Positions 46,391-54,085 of a stretch of DNA of 64,000 nucleotides are shown here, one piece after another (the stretch's first letter is position 1; each line of letters opens with the position of its first letter). The DNA is from Streptomyces ochraceiscleroticus. GTDB lineage: Bacteria; Actinomycetota; Actinomycetes; Streptomycetales; Streptomycetaceae. A model generated the notes under the pieces. The model worked only from the letters and a program-made list of their open reading frames with translations. It did no database searches and had not been told where the DNA came from. The stretch is from the NCBI RefSeq assembly GCF_000720485.1, contig NZ_JOAX01000018.1, positions 62,001 through 126,000 on the forward strand, written 5' to 3'. A program made the position numbers and the translations under genes.

Positions 46391-47788
46391 GTGACCCATC
46401 TCAGCGTCGAGATGATGGCAGCGGACGCGGTCGAGCCGATCACCTCGGCCGGCAACGCGCAGCTGGGCATCTCCGTGCTCGTCGGCATCGCCGTCATCGT
46501 CCTTCTCATCACCAGATTTAAGCTGCACGCCTTTCTGTCACTGACCATCGGTTCGCTGGTGCTCGGTGCGGCGGCGGGCGCGCCGCTGGACAAGGCCATC
46601 ACCAGCTTCACCAACGGCCTGGGCTCGACCGTCGCGGGCGTGGGCGTACTGATCGCGCTCGGCGCGATCCTCGGCAAGCTGCTCGCCGACTCCGGCGGCG
46701 CCGACCAGATCGTCGACACCATCCTCGCCAAGTCCAGCCGGCGGATGATGCCTTGGGCGATGGTCCTGATCGCCGCGATCGTCGGCCTGCCGCTCTTCTT
46801 CGAGGTCGGCATCGTGCTGCTGATCCCGGTCGTGCTGCTGGTCGCCAAGCGCGGCAACTTCTCCCTGATGCGGATCGGCATCCCGGCGCTGGCGGGCCTC
46901 TCCGTCATGCACGGTCTGATCCCGCCGCACCCCGGCCCGCTCGTCGCCATCGACGCGATCAAGGCCAACCTGGGCGTCACCCTCGGCCTCGGCGTGATCG
47001 TCGCTATCCCGACCGCGATCCTGGCCGGCCCGGTCTTCTCCCGCTTCGCCTCGCGCTGGGTGGACATCGCGCCGCCGGAGAAGATGATCCCGCAGCGTCC
47101 TTCCGAAGACCTGGAGAAGCGCCCCAGCTTCGCCGCGACGCTGTCCACCGTCCTGCTGCCGGTCGTCCTGATGCTCGCCAAGGCGCTGGTCGACATCGTC
47201 GTCGACGACCCCGAGCAGCACATACAGCGCGTCTTCGACGTCATCGGCTCGCCGCTGGTCGCGCTGCTGGTCGCGGTACTGGTCGGCATGTTCACCCTGG
47301 GCAAGGCCGCGGGCTTCAGCGCCGGCCGGCTCTCCACGACCGTGGAGAAGTCCCTCGCCCCGATCGCGGGCATCCTGCTGATCGTCGGCGCGGGCGGCGG
47401 CTTCAAGCAGACCCTGGTCGACGTCGGCGTCGGCGACATGATCCTGGACATGTCCAAGGACTGGGGCCTGCCCGCCCTGCTGCTGGCCTGGCTGATCGCG
47501 GTCGCCATCCGCCTCGCGACCGGCTCCGCGACGGTCGCCACGGTCTCCGCGGCCGGCCTCGTCGCCCCGCTCGCCGCCGACATGAGCACCACCCACGCGG
47601 CACTCATGGTCCTCGCCGTCGGCGCCGGCTCGCTCTTCTTCAGCCACGTCAACGACGCGGGCTTCTGGCTGGTGAAGGAGTACTTCGGGATGAACGTCGG
47701 CCAGACGGTCAAGACCTGGTCCCTGATGGAAACGGTCATCTCCGTCGTCTCGATCATCTGCGTACTGCTGCTGTCGCTGGTGTTGTAG
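46391..47788 (+). CDS. gntP: Gluconate:H+ symporter (GntP family)
   Basis: The product has 465 residues and about twelve membrane segments, typical of GntP/GntT permeases. Family motifs include LGAILGKLLADSGGADQIVDTIL, GLPLFFEVGIVLLIPVV, VMHGLIPPHPGPLVAI and GGFKQTLVDVGVG. The C-terminal SHVNDAGFWLVKEYFG is diagnostic. The start is GTG with GAAGGAAAAG upstream. It supplies the substrate for gntK and both should be controlled by the divergent gntR. Confidence 0.95.
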   Translation: MTHLSVEMMAADAVEPITSAGNAQLGISVLVGIAVIVLLITRFKLHAFLSLTIGSLVLGAAAGAPLDKAITSFTNGLGSTVAGVGVLIALGAILGKLLADSGGADQIVDTILAKSSRRMMPWAMVLIAAIVGLPLFFEVGIVLLIPVVLLVAKRGNFSLMRIGIPALAGLSVMHGLIPPHPGPLVAIDAIKANLGVTLGLGVIVAIPTAILAGPVFSRFASRWVDIAPPEKMIPQRPSEDLEKRPSFAATLSTVLLPVVLMLAKALVDIVVDDPEQHIQRVFDVIGSPLVALLVAVLVGMFTLGKAAGFSAGRLSTTVEKSLAPIAGILLIVGAGGGFKQTLVDVGVGDMILDMSKDWGLPALLLAWLIAVAIRLATGSATVATVSAAGLVAPLAADMSTTHAALMVLAVGAGSLFFSHVNDAGFWLVKEYFGMNVGQTVKTWSLMETVISVVSIICVLLLSLVL

Positions 47789-47818
47789 CCGGGTATCCCG
47801 GCACGGAAATGGCGTCGC

Positions 47819-47859
47819 GGAAGGGCCGTAAGGACGGATAGCGTCCGTACGGCCCTTCC
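47819..47859 (+). terminator. Terminator of the gnt operon
   Basis: GGAAGGGCCGTAAGGACG (47819-47836) pairs with CGTCCGTACGGCCCTTCC (47842-47859) with one mismatch. It ends 18 bases before the next ATG, separating the deaminase gene from gntP. Confidence 0.85.
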
Positions 47860-47877
47860 CGTACGAGAGGCGACCCC

Positions 47878-48321
47878 ATGCCCACCGATGACGGCGCACC
47901 GGCCGACAACGGCGTACCGGTCGACAACGGCGTACCGGTCGACCACGCCCTGGTACGCGCCGCCGAGGAAGCCGTCGCGGCCTACGCGCACGGCGACGAC
48001 CACACCGTGGCGGCGGCCGCCCGCACCGCCGACGGCCGCATCGTCACCGGCCTGAACGTGTACCACTTCACCGGCGGCCCCTGCGCCGAGCTGGTCGTGA
48101 TGGGGGCCGCGGCCGCGCAGGGCGCGTACGACCTGCGCCAGATCGTGGCGGTCGCCGACGAGGACCGCGGCATCATCCCGCCCTGCGGCCGCTGCCGCCA
48201 GGTCCTGCTGGACTACTACCCGAGCCTCACCGTCATCCTCGGCCCGCCCGACGAGCCCCGCGCCCTCCCGATCAGCGCACTTCTGCCCGCGGCATACGCG
48301 CAGGCCGACCACCAGCCGTGA
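47878..48321 (+). CDS. Blasticidin-S deaminase-like cytidine deaminase family enzyme
   Basis: The product has 147 residues. The zinc site is Cys69-Ala-Glu71 in NVYHFTGGPCAELVV plus Cys103 and Cys106 in PPCGRCRQVLLDYYP. From memory, the fungal blasticidin-S deaminase carries an almost identical NVYHFTGGPCAELVVLG block and SPCGRCRQVLLD, whereas ordinary cytidine deaminases have N-x-E-N-A-S-Y-x-x-C-A-E. The enzyme is therefore predicted to deaminate a cytosine-nucleoside antibiotic, possibly also free nucleosides. Codons 4-21 are three tandem copies of an 18-bp unit encoding DNGVPV-like hexapeptides. The last 50 bases overlap the convergent monooxygenase gene. Confidence 0.85.
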   Translation: MPTDDGAPADNGVPVDNGVPVDHALVRAAEEAVAAYAHGDDHTVAAAARTADGRIVTGLNVYHFTGGPCAELVVMGAAAAQGAYDLRQIVAVADEDRGIIPPCGRCRQVLLDYYPSLTVILGPPDEPRALPISALLPAAYAQADHQP

Positions 48322-49831
48322 CCGACGGGAAGTGGCGGCCCAGTTCCGCGGCGACCGGTCCCGGTTCCGTTGCCGCCACTGTCACGTAGCCGTCCGGGCG
48401 GATGAGGAACAGGCCGGGGCCGTATGCCTGTTGGGCATGGGACTCGGGGTCCGTCAGGTCGGGGGTGTGGCCGCCGATGCGGTACGTGTGGACGTGGGCG
48501 GGCCACTCGTCGGCCGGGCGGGGCAGTTCCGTGTCGCCGATGGCGAGCAGCGTGAAGTGCGGGCCGCGGAAGGCGTCGAAGAGGCGGAAGGGGGCGCCGG
48601 AGGGGGTCGCGCACGGGGCGTCCGGCGCGCGGTCGCCGGCCCGTAGTGCGTCCGGCGCGAGGCCGTCGCGGTGCTCGGCGGTCAGCGGCGACTCGCGGTA
48701 GTGCAGCGTGAGTTGGTGCAGCTCGCGGCCGCGGCGCCAGGAACCCGAGCGGTGCAGCCGGGTGCTGGTCTCCAGGATGCCGGCGGCGACGGGCAGCCGC
48801 TCGGTCCCGTATGTGTCCAGCAGCGCGTCGGGCGCGCCGTGCCGCAGTACCTGGCCGAGCTTCCAGCCGAGGTTGTACGCGTCCTGGACGCTGGTGTTCA
48901 GGCCCTGCCCGCCGGCGGGGGAGTGGATGTGCGCGGCGTCCCCGGCCAGGAAGATCCGGCCGTCGCGGAACCGCTCGGCCATCCCCGCGCGGGGCCGGAA
49001 GACCGAGGTCCACAGCACCTCGCGGATCTGCCCGGCGGTCAGGTGGGTGTGGGCCGCGACGGTGGCGCGTACGGCCTCGGGCGAGGTGTCCGGGGTGTCG
49101 GCGGAGACCGCCGCCATGCACTGGAAGTGGTCCGTCCCGGCGAGCGGCAGCAGCATGACGAAGCCGCCGTGCGGCTGCGGGAAGCGGTGCCAGTGGTCCC
49201 GGTCCAGGCCGTCGATGCGCAGGTCGGCGAGGAGCGCGGCGCCCGGTGGCAGGTCCGGGCCGCTCATCGGGACGCCCAGGTGCCGCCGGACGACGCTGCG
49301 GCCCCCGTCGGCGCCGACCAGGTACGCGGCGCGCACGGTACGGGTCGTGCCGTCGGCGGCCGAATTCAGCTCGGCGGTGACGCCGGCCGCGTCCTGCCCG
49401 ATGGCGGTCAGTTCGGTGCCGAAGGCCACCGCGCCGCCCAGCTCCGCCAGCCGGCCGTGCAGCAGCTCCAGGTGGCGCCACTGCGGGATCATCAGCGTGT
49501 CCGCGTACGGCGTGTGCGGGGTCGGCGCCACGCGCTCGACCATCTCGAAGACGTCCGTCTTCCGGCCGTCCTGCCAGGTCGCCATGGGCGGGTACGGGCC
49601 GCCCGCGGCGCGCACGGCCGGGAGCACGCCGAGGTCGTCGTACACCTCCTGGGTGCGCGGCTGCAGGCCGGTGCCGCGGGCGCCGGGGGAGAGCCGGTCC
49701 TGCCGCTCGACGACCAGCGCGCGCACACCGCGCCGGGCCAGGTCGATCCCGAGCGCGAGCCCGGTCGGCCCGGCCCCGGCGACCAGTACCTCCACGTCCA
49801 CGTCCACGTTCCTGTTCACGGTCATGTCCAC
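48272..49831 (-). CDS. FAD-dependent aromatic monooxygenase (PheA/TfdB type)
   Basis: The product has 519 residues. The FAD fold VEVLVAGAGPTGLALGIDLARRG is at the N-terminus, the DG motif is in LVGADGGRSVVRRHLG, and the GD motif is FLAGDAAHIHSPAGGQGLNTSVQDAYNLGWKL (in part). A thioredoxin-like C-terminal domain follows. This group hydroxylates phenols, polyketides and antibiotics, including rifamycins and tetracyclines. GTG at 49831 has GGGGAG six bases upstream; ATG at 49825 is possible. It is divergent from a tetR gene with two palindromic operators between them, suggesting an inducible detoxification or tailoring enzyme. Confidence 0.9.
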   Translation of the reverse strand: MDMTVNRNVDVDVEVLVAGAGPTGLALGIDLARRGVRALVVERQDRLSPGARGTGLQPRTQEVYDDLGVLPAVRAAGGPYPPMATWQDGRKTDVFEMVERVAPTPHTPYADTLMIPQWRHLELLHGRLAELGGAVAFGTELTAIGQDAAGVTAELNSAADGTTRTVRAAYLVGADGGRSVVRRHLGVPMSGPDLPPGAALLADLRIDGLDRDHWHRFPQPHGGFVMLLPLAGTDHFQCMAAVSADTPDTSPEAVRATVAAHTHLTAGQIREVLWTSVFRPRAGMAERFRDGRIFLAGDAAHIHSPAGGQGLNTSVQDAYNLGWKLGQVLRHGAPDALLDTYGTERLPVAAGILETSTRLHRSGSWRRGRELHQLTLHYRESPLTAEHRDGLAPDALRAGDRAPDAPCATPSGAPFRLFDAFRGPHFTLLAIGDTELPRPADEWPAHVHTYRIGGHTPDLTDPESHAQQAYGPGLFLIRPDGYVTVAATEPGPVAAELGRHFPSVTAGGRPARMPRAEVR

Positions 49832-49847
49832 GCCCGGCTCCCCGTCC

Positions 49848-49898
49848 TTAACGCCGTTAAATTCCCCTCGTGCCGAGCATGGGCTTAACGGTGTTAAG
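49848..49898. promoter_or_regulatory. Twin TetR operators between the monooxygenase and its regulator
   Basis: TTAAC-GCC-GTTAA (49848-49860) and CTTAAC-GGT-GTTAAG (49884-49898) are two palindromes with the same arms and three-base centre, about 37 bases apart. One faces each gene start. This is the classical arrangement for a TetR protein that represses both its own gene and a divergent target. Confidence 0.8.
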
Positions 49899-49906
49899 TT
49901 GTCAAC

Positions 49907-50593
49907 ATGGCGACGCGACTGGACCGGACACTGGTGGTGGACACCGCCCTGCGGCTGCTGAACGAGGTGGGCCTGGACGGGCTCACCCTGCGCCGCATCG
50001 CGAAGGAGCTGAACGTCCAGGCCCCGGCCCTGTACTGGCACTTCAAGAACAAGCAGGAACTGCTCGACGAGATGGCCACGGAGATCTTCCGGCGGATGGC
50101 GGCGGAGTTCGCCGGGGGCCCGCTGGGCGGCCACGACGCGACCTGGCAGCGGATGCTGACGGTGAGCTGCCACACGCTGCGCCGCACGCTGCTGGGCTAC
50201 CGCGACGGCGGCAAGGTCTTCTCCGGTACCCGGATGACCGACGACAGCTACGCCGCGCCGATGGACGCCCTGCTACGGCAGCTGACGGACGCCGGCTTCA
50301 CGCTCAGGGACGCGGCGCACGCCTGGTGGGCCGCGTACAACTTCACCATCGGCCTGGTCATCGAGGAGCAGTCGGTCTTCCCCGACCCCGGCCCCCCGGA
50401 GGACCGCGCCCCGGAGTCCCGCGACCCGGCATACGACATCGGCGACCGCGAACGCCGCCTGGCGGGCCGCTACCCCCTCGCGGCCGCCGTGGGCCGCGAA
50501 TTCTTCGACGACTTCGACCGCGCCTTCGAGTCCGGCCTCCGCATCGTGGTGGCGGGCATCGAGGCGACGGTGCCGCGCCAGGACGCCGGCTGA
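49907..50593 (+). CDS. TetR family repressor (TetR_C class)
   Basis: The product has 228 residues. The DNA-binding domain is VVDTALRLLNEVGLDGLTLRRIAKELNVQAPALYWHFKNKQELLDEM. The sequence VQAPALYWHFKNK is close to the canonical class of TetR proteins that regulate drug efflux or modification. The C-terminal domain (YRDGGKVFSGTRM, AWWAAYNFTIGLVIEEQ) is the tetracycline-repressor type. It most likely controls the divergent FAD monooxygenase through the twin operators. The ligand is unknown. Confidence 0.93.
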   Translation: MATRLDRTLVVDTALRLLNEVGLDGLTLRRIAKELNVQAPALYWHFKNKQELLDEMATEIFRRMAAEFAGGPLGGHDATWQRMLTVSCHTLRRTLLGYRDGGKVFSGTRMTDDSYAAPMDALLRQLTDAGFTLRDAAHAWWAAYNFTIGLVIEEQSVFPDPGPPEDRAPESRDPAYDIGDRERRLAGRYPLAAAVGREFFDDFDRAFESGLRIVVAGIEATVPRQDAG

Positions 50594-50688
50594 GGAGGCC
50601 GGCCCGGCGTCCGGTGGCGGCGCCGTAACGCCGGAACCATCATTTCGGGCGATAGCGGGGCCAGCAGTTTCGAAGTACTTTCAAAGTT

Positions 50689-51168
50689 ATGGCCACCGAC
50701 AACGCCGCCGTGAACTTCTCCGAGCTGGTGAACAAGAACAAGCAGACGCTCGCCCGGCTGAAGGAATCACCCCGGCTGCTTCTGCACCGCAGAGACGGAG
50801 AGGACCTGGTCCTCACCACGGCGACACGGGCAGAGCAGGACCGGACCGTGGTCTCGGCCGCCACCCGCATGCTCGCCGCGGTGGCACGGCGCGAACCGGG
50901 CAGCATGGAACTGCTTCTCGACATACTGCCGGACGCCTTCCCCTGGGTCCGTTTCCTGCCGGAGCCGGATCTCCATGCCTTCGCCGTCGAACTGGTCGAC
51001 ACCATGCGCGCCGCCGACTCCGTCAACAACAGCGCGTCCGTGGCCCAGTTGCTCATTGCCTGGCAGCACACCGCGGAGGCGCACTCCGCCCCCGACCTGC
51101 TGGCCGCACTGACCGGACAGCACGACGAGGACTACGGCCAGGCCCCCGACCCACGGCACGCTTCATGA
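50689..51168 (+). CDS. Probable antitoxin of a type II toxin-antitoxin pair
   Basis: The product has 159 residues. The N-terminal ~50 residues (VNFSELVNKNKQTLARLKESPRLLLHRRDGEDLVLTTATR, seen in part) resemble a Phd/YefM-type fold, with a SELV helix followed by a beta strand and charged turn. The rest is helical and not recognised. The stop overlaps the next ATG by four bases (ATGA). Its upstream region (50594-50688) contains short AT-rich boxes such as TTTCGAAGTACTTTCAAAG. Antitoxin identity is inferred from the pair and the weak fold resemblance. Confidence 0.65.
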   Translation: MATDNAAVNFSELVNKNKQTLARLKESPRLLLHRRDGEDLVLTTATRAEQDRTVVSAATRMLAAVARREPGSMELLLDILPDAFPWVRFLPEPDLHAFAVELVDTMRAADSVNNSASVAQLLIAWQHTAEAHSAPDLLAALTGQHDEDYGQAPDPRHAS

Positions 51169-51524
51169 CCCCGGGCCGCGGTGACCGCGCCGCCCCTCCG
51201 GCGCCGGAGGGCCAGTGGGATGTCCGATTCGCCGACGCAGCTGCGGCCAAAGGCTGGGAGTGCCTTGCCCAGCAGGCTCGTGAGAACACATACCGGGCTT
51301 GGCTCACCATGCGTACGGACCCTCGGCCGACGGCGGAGACCCCACGCCACCACCGGTTGAAAGGCTCCTTGGCGCATGGTTCACACCGCGGGCGGACCTG
51401 TGAGCAGGGGCAGATGGAAGTGACCGGCGGGGGCCGCGTCTGGTACCTCGTGGACACCACGCTCGACACCTGCTGGATCACGTACGCCGGCACGGCGCAT
51501 CCGCGTGCCACGGACCGTCGGTGA
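51165..51524 (+). CDS. Probable RelE/ParE-like toxin
   Basis: The product has 119 residues. It begins with a variable tail and then WDVRFADAAAAKGWECLAQQA, HHRLKGSLAHGSHRG, and MEVTGGGRVWYLVDTTLDTCWITYAGTAHPRATD (in part). The succession of an alpha hairpin, a basic LKG loop, a beta strand with GGGRVWY and a final W-x-x-Y-A-G-x-x-H-P is the pattern of actinobacterial RelE/ParE-superfamily proteins, which cleave mRNA or poison gyrase. The ATG overlaps the upstream stop, as usual for antitoxin-toxin operons. Confidence 0.65.
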   Translation: MTPGRGDRAAPPAPEGQWDVRFADAAAAKGWECLAQQARENTYRAWLTMRTDPRPTAETPRHHRLKGSLAHGSHRGRTCEQGQMEVTGGGRVWYLVDTTLDTCWITYAGTAHPRATDRR

Positions 51525-51539
51525 ATCCGCTCGGTCGCC

Positions 51540-52673
51540 TCACCTCATGATCGCCCGTTTCAGCCGCGGAGTCAGCGGCCGTTCCACGAAGCGGTACAGG
51601 CACCACGCCAGGGCGAGCATCGCCACCAGGACCAGGGGGAACGTCGCCGCGGCCGGCAGGCCGAGGTCCTGGTGGAGGAGGTGTACGGCGACCCAGCCCA
51701 GGTGTTCGTGGATGAGGTAGAAGGGGTACGTCAGGGCGCCTGCGACCGTCAGCCAACGCCAGTTCGCCCAGCGGAGTTTGCCCAGGGCGATGGCCGCGAT
51801 CATGAGGTAGCCGAGGGTGATGACGGCGACGATGCCGAGGGAGGGGCGGTAGGAGAACGCGTCGGGCAGGTCGGCCGGGTGCCAGAGGCGGGAGACCGCG
51901 TAGTGCTGGCCGAGCAGCCAGCTCACCACGACGATCGCCCAGCCGGCGGTGTCCCGGCTGCCGTAGCGGTGGATCAGGTAGAAGCCGATGCCGCCGATGA
52001 AGAACGGCGCGTACTCGGGCATCAGGACGATGTCGAGAACGGAATTGTCCGCGGCCTCGGCGACGACCGCTGCCAGGGTCCAGCCGGCGCAGAAGAGGGC
52101 GACGCGGCCGCGGGTGGCGCCCGGCAGGACGACGCAGAGCGCGAAGAGCGCGTAGAAGCGCATCTCGGCCCAGAGCGTCCAGCAGACGCCGAGGACGCGG
52201 TCCACGCCCAGCGGCATCTGGAGCATGGTGAGGTTGGTCAGCGCGTCGGTCGGGGAGACCGCCTCGTATGCCACCCAGGGGAGGGCGAAGACGACCGTGA
52301 CCAGGATGACCGCCGCCCAGTAGGCGGGGAAGAGGCGGGAGACGCGGCTCGCGAAGAACGCCCGGAGCGGGCGTCCCCAGCCGCTCATGCAGATCACGAA
52401 GCCGCTGATGACGAAGAAGATCTGGACGCCGAGGCAGCCGTACGCGAAGAAGCCCGACGCGGTCGGGAACTGATACGCGGGCGAGCTGCCCCAGGCGTCG
52501 CCGATCTCGCCGTCCCGGCCGCCGTAGTGGTACGCGGCGACCATCAGGGCGGCGAGCAGGCGCAGTCCGTCCAGGGCGCGCAGCCGGGTGGGGCCGGCTC
52601 CGCGCGAAGGAACGACAGGTACAGGCGCTCCCGTGGTGCGGGGGAGCGTGGGGGGAGCCGGTGCGGTCGTCAT
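51540..52673 (-). CDS. Acyltransferase 3 family membrane protein
   Basis: The product has 377 residues and about ten membrane segments. The family start LRALDGLRLLAALMVAAYHYG carries the catalytic-type His, and VQIFFVISGFVICMSGWG and FFASRVSRLFPAYWAAV are conserved acyltransferase 3 blocks. Such enzymes O-acetylate or otherwise acylate envelope polysaccharides. The ATG overlaps the stop of the upstream polysialyltransferase-like gene (ATGA), so it probably acylates the polymer made by this cluster. Confidence 0.92.
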   Translation of the reverse strand: MTTAPAPPTLPRTTGAPVPVVPSRGAGPTRLRALDGLRLLAALMVAAYHYGGRDGEIGDAWGSSPAYQFPTASGFFAYGCLGVQIFFVISGFVICMSGWGRPLRAFFASRVSRLFPAYWAAVILVTVVFALPWVAYEAVSPTDALTNLTMLQMPLGVDRVLGVCWTLWAEMRFYALFALCVVLPGATRGRVALFCAGWTLAAVVAEAADNSVLDIVLMPEYAPFFIGGIGFYLIHRYGSRDTAGWAIVVVSWLLGQHYAVSRLWHPADLPDAFSYRPSLGIVAVITLGYLMIAAIALGKLRWANWRWLTVAGALTYPFYLIHEHLGWVAVHLLHQDLGLPAAATFPLVLVAMLALAWCLYRFVERPLTPRLKRAIMR

Positions 52674-54085
52674 CCGAACGCGGCCCGCTTCTTCAGCCGG
52701 CGCTGCACGGAGCGGGCGCGCCGGGCGACCTTCCGCACCGTGGGATTGCGCGGGATGAACGCGAGCTGGACCGGGACGCCGCCGGGCAGCGCCAGCGCGG
52801 TGAGCCGGCGGCGCTTGAAGTAGCGCCAGGTCGACTCGTCCAGGTGGGCCGAGAGGTAACGCTCGGCTGCCGGGCGCAGGTCCGGGTAGATCTGGTGCTG
52901 CATCGCGTACCCGACCGCCTTGACCAGGCCGGTCAGTTCGCGCGCCACCTCGCCCTCGGTGGGCGGCGTCCAGCGGGCCACCGCGCTCGCGTCGGCCAGC
53001 GGCGGCAGCAGCGCGTCGACGATCGTGACCGGGACGCGATTGCTGTTCTGGTACGGCGCGAGGCGCTCCAGCAGCAGGTCCGTGCCGATCCGCGCCGCGG
53101 GCAGGCCGTAGAACGCGGTGGCGGTCAGCAGCGCGGTCGAGAAGCAGCCGACGACCAGCGCGGGCTTGAGGCGCTGGTACAGCACCTCGGCGAGCTGCGG
53201 CGTGTCCAGCACGGTCAGCTCGGCGCCCAGCCGCTCCGCCTCCTGCTCCAGGACGCGCGACCAGCGCGCGGGCGCGGTCGGGTGCGGCTTGAAGACCACC
53301 TGCCGGTGGCCCAGGTCCACGGCCCCGCGCAACATCTGGACGTGCAGCTCCTCCTCTTCCTCGGGGGTGAGGATGGAGAGCGCGGAGAGGTACTGGCCCA
53401 GCAGCAGGGCGCCGCCCTCGGCCGGTACCGCTGCCGTACCGCCCTGCTCCGCCGCCTCGGCGAACTCGGCCAGCTCGGCGAGGACGGCCAGGAACGGCTC
53501 GGTCGGCACGGTCTCGGCGGGCACACCGAACTCGGTGAGGAGCAGCGGCTTCAGGCCGGGCACCAGGTCCAGGTGGAGCAGCCGCCGGATGCGGGTGCCG
53601 ACCAGCGGGTCGAGCTTGGAGCGGGTGGGGCCGTAGCTCATCAGGCCGTCGGCGTAGACCTCGACCGGCGCGCCCTGGAAGATCTGGCAGAGGGCCAGGG
53701 CCGGGTTGACCTGGATGGACTCCACGATCAGCTCGACCGGGGAGTCACCGAGGTCCCACAGCAGCCGCAGGTGGCGCTCCCACAGCGGGGCGTCGTCGCC
53801 GCGCGGGGACCAGCCGCCGGGGTGGAACGGGCTGATCGCCTCGTTCCAGGACCGTACGTCGTCGAAGCGGCCGCGCAGCCGCTCGAAGCCCGGCATCCCG
53901 TCCAGCGACGGGGTGGTCTCGGGGCACGCCGCGTTATTGCTGACCAGCAGGATCCGGCGACCGGCCGGCTCGAAGCGGTCGGCGTCCAGGGCGGCGGCCA
54001 GCGTGGCGGCGCCGTACAGCGTGGACGCGAAGAAGATCTGCGTACGCGGCCCGGCGGGCAGCGGGGAGAATCCGGCGGCGGACAT
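52670..54085 (-). CDS. Polysialyltransferase-family glycosyltransferase
   Basis: The product has 471 residues. It shows FFASTLYGAATLAAAL at the start, HRQVVFKPHPTAP (the H-P motif of bacterial sialyl- and polysialyltransferases) and PALVVGCFSTALLTATAFYG (the Ser/Thr motif). These are the marks of the alpha-2,8-polysialyltransferase (POLYST) fold, which uses CMP-activated nonulosonic acids. It is the likely polymerase of the cluster. It overlaps both neighbours by four bases (downstream acyltransferase) and three bases (upstream glycosyltransferase), forming a tight three-gene unit. Confidence 0.85.
   Translation of the reverse strand: MSAAGFSPLPAGPRTQIFFASTLYGAATLAAALDADRFEPAGRRILLVSNNAACPETTPSLDGMPGFERLRGRFDDVRSWNEAISPFHPGGWSPRGDDAPLWERHLRLLWDLGDSPVELIVESIQVNPALALCQIFQGAPVEVYADGLMSYGPTRSKLDPLVGTRIRRLLHLDLVPGLKPLLLTEFGVPAETVPTEPFLAVLAELAEFAEAAEQGGTAAVPAEGGALLLGQYLSALSILTPEEEEELHVQMLRGAVDLGHRQVVFKPHPTAPARWSRVLEQEAERLGAELTVLDTPQLAEVLYQRLKPALVVGCFSTALLTATAFYGLPAARIGTDLLLERLAPYQNSNRVPVTIVDALLPPLADASAVARWTPPTEGEVARELTGLVKAVGYAMQHQIYPDLRPAAERYLSAHLDESTWRYFKRRRLTALALPGGVPVQLAFIPRNPTVRKVARRARSVQRRLKKRAAFG

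Noticed and set aside
48671..49888. Plus-strand open frame of about 400 codons opposite the FAD monooxygenase
   Set aside because: It has no motif and biased Arg/Ala/Gly composition. The minus-strand monooxygenase is complete.
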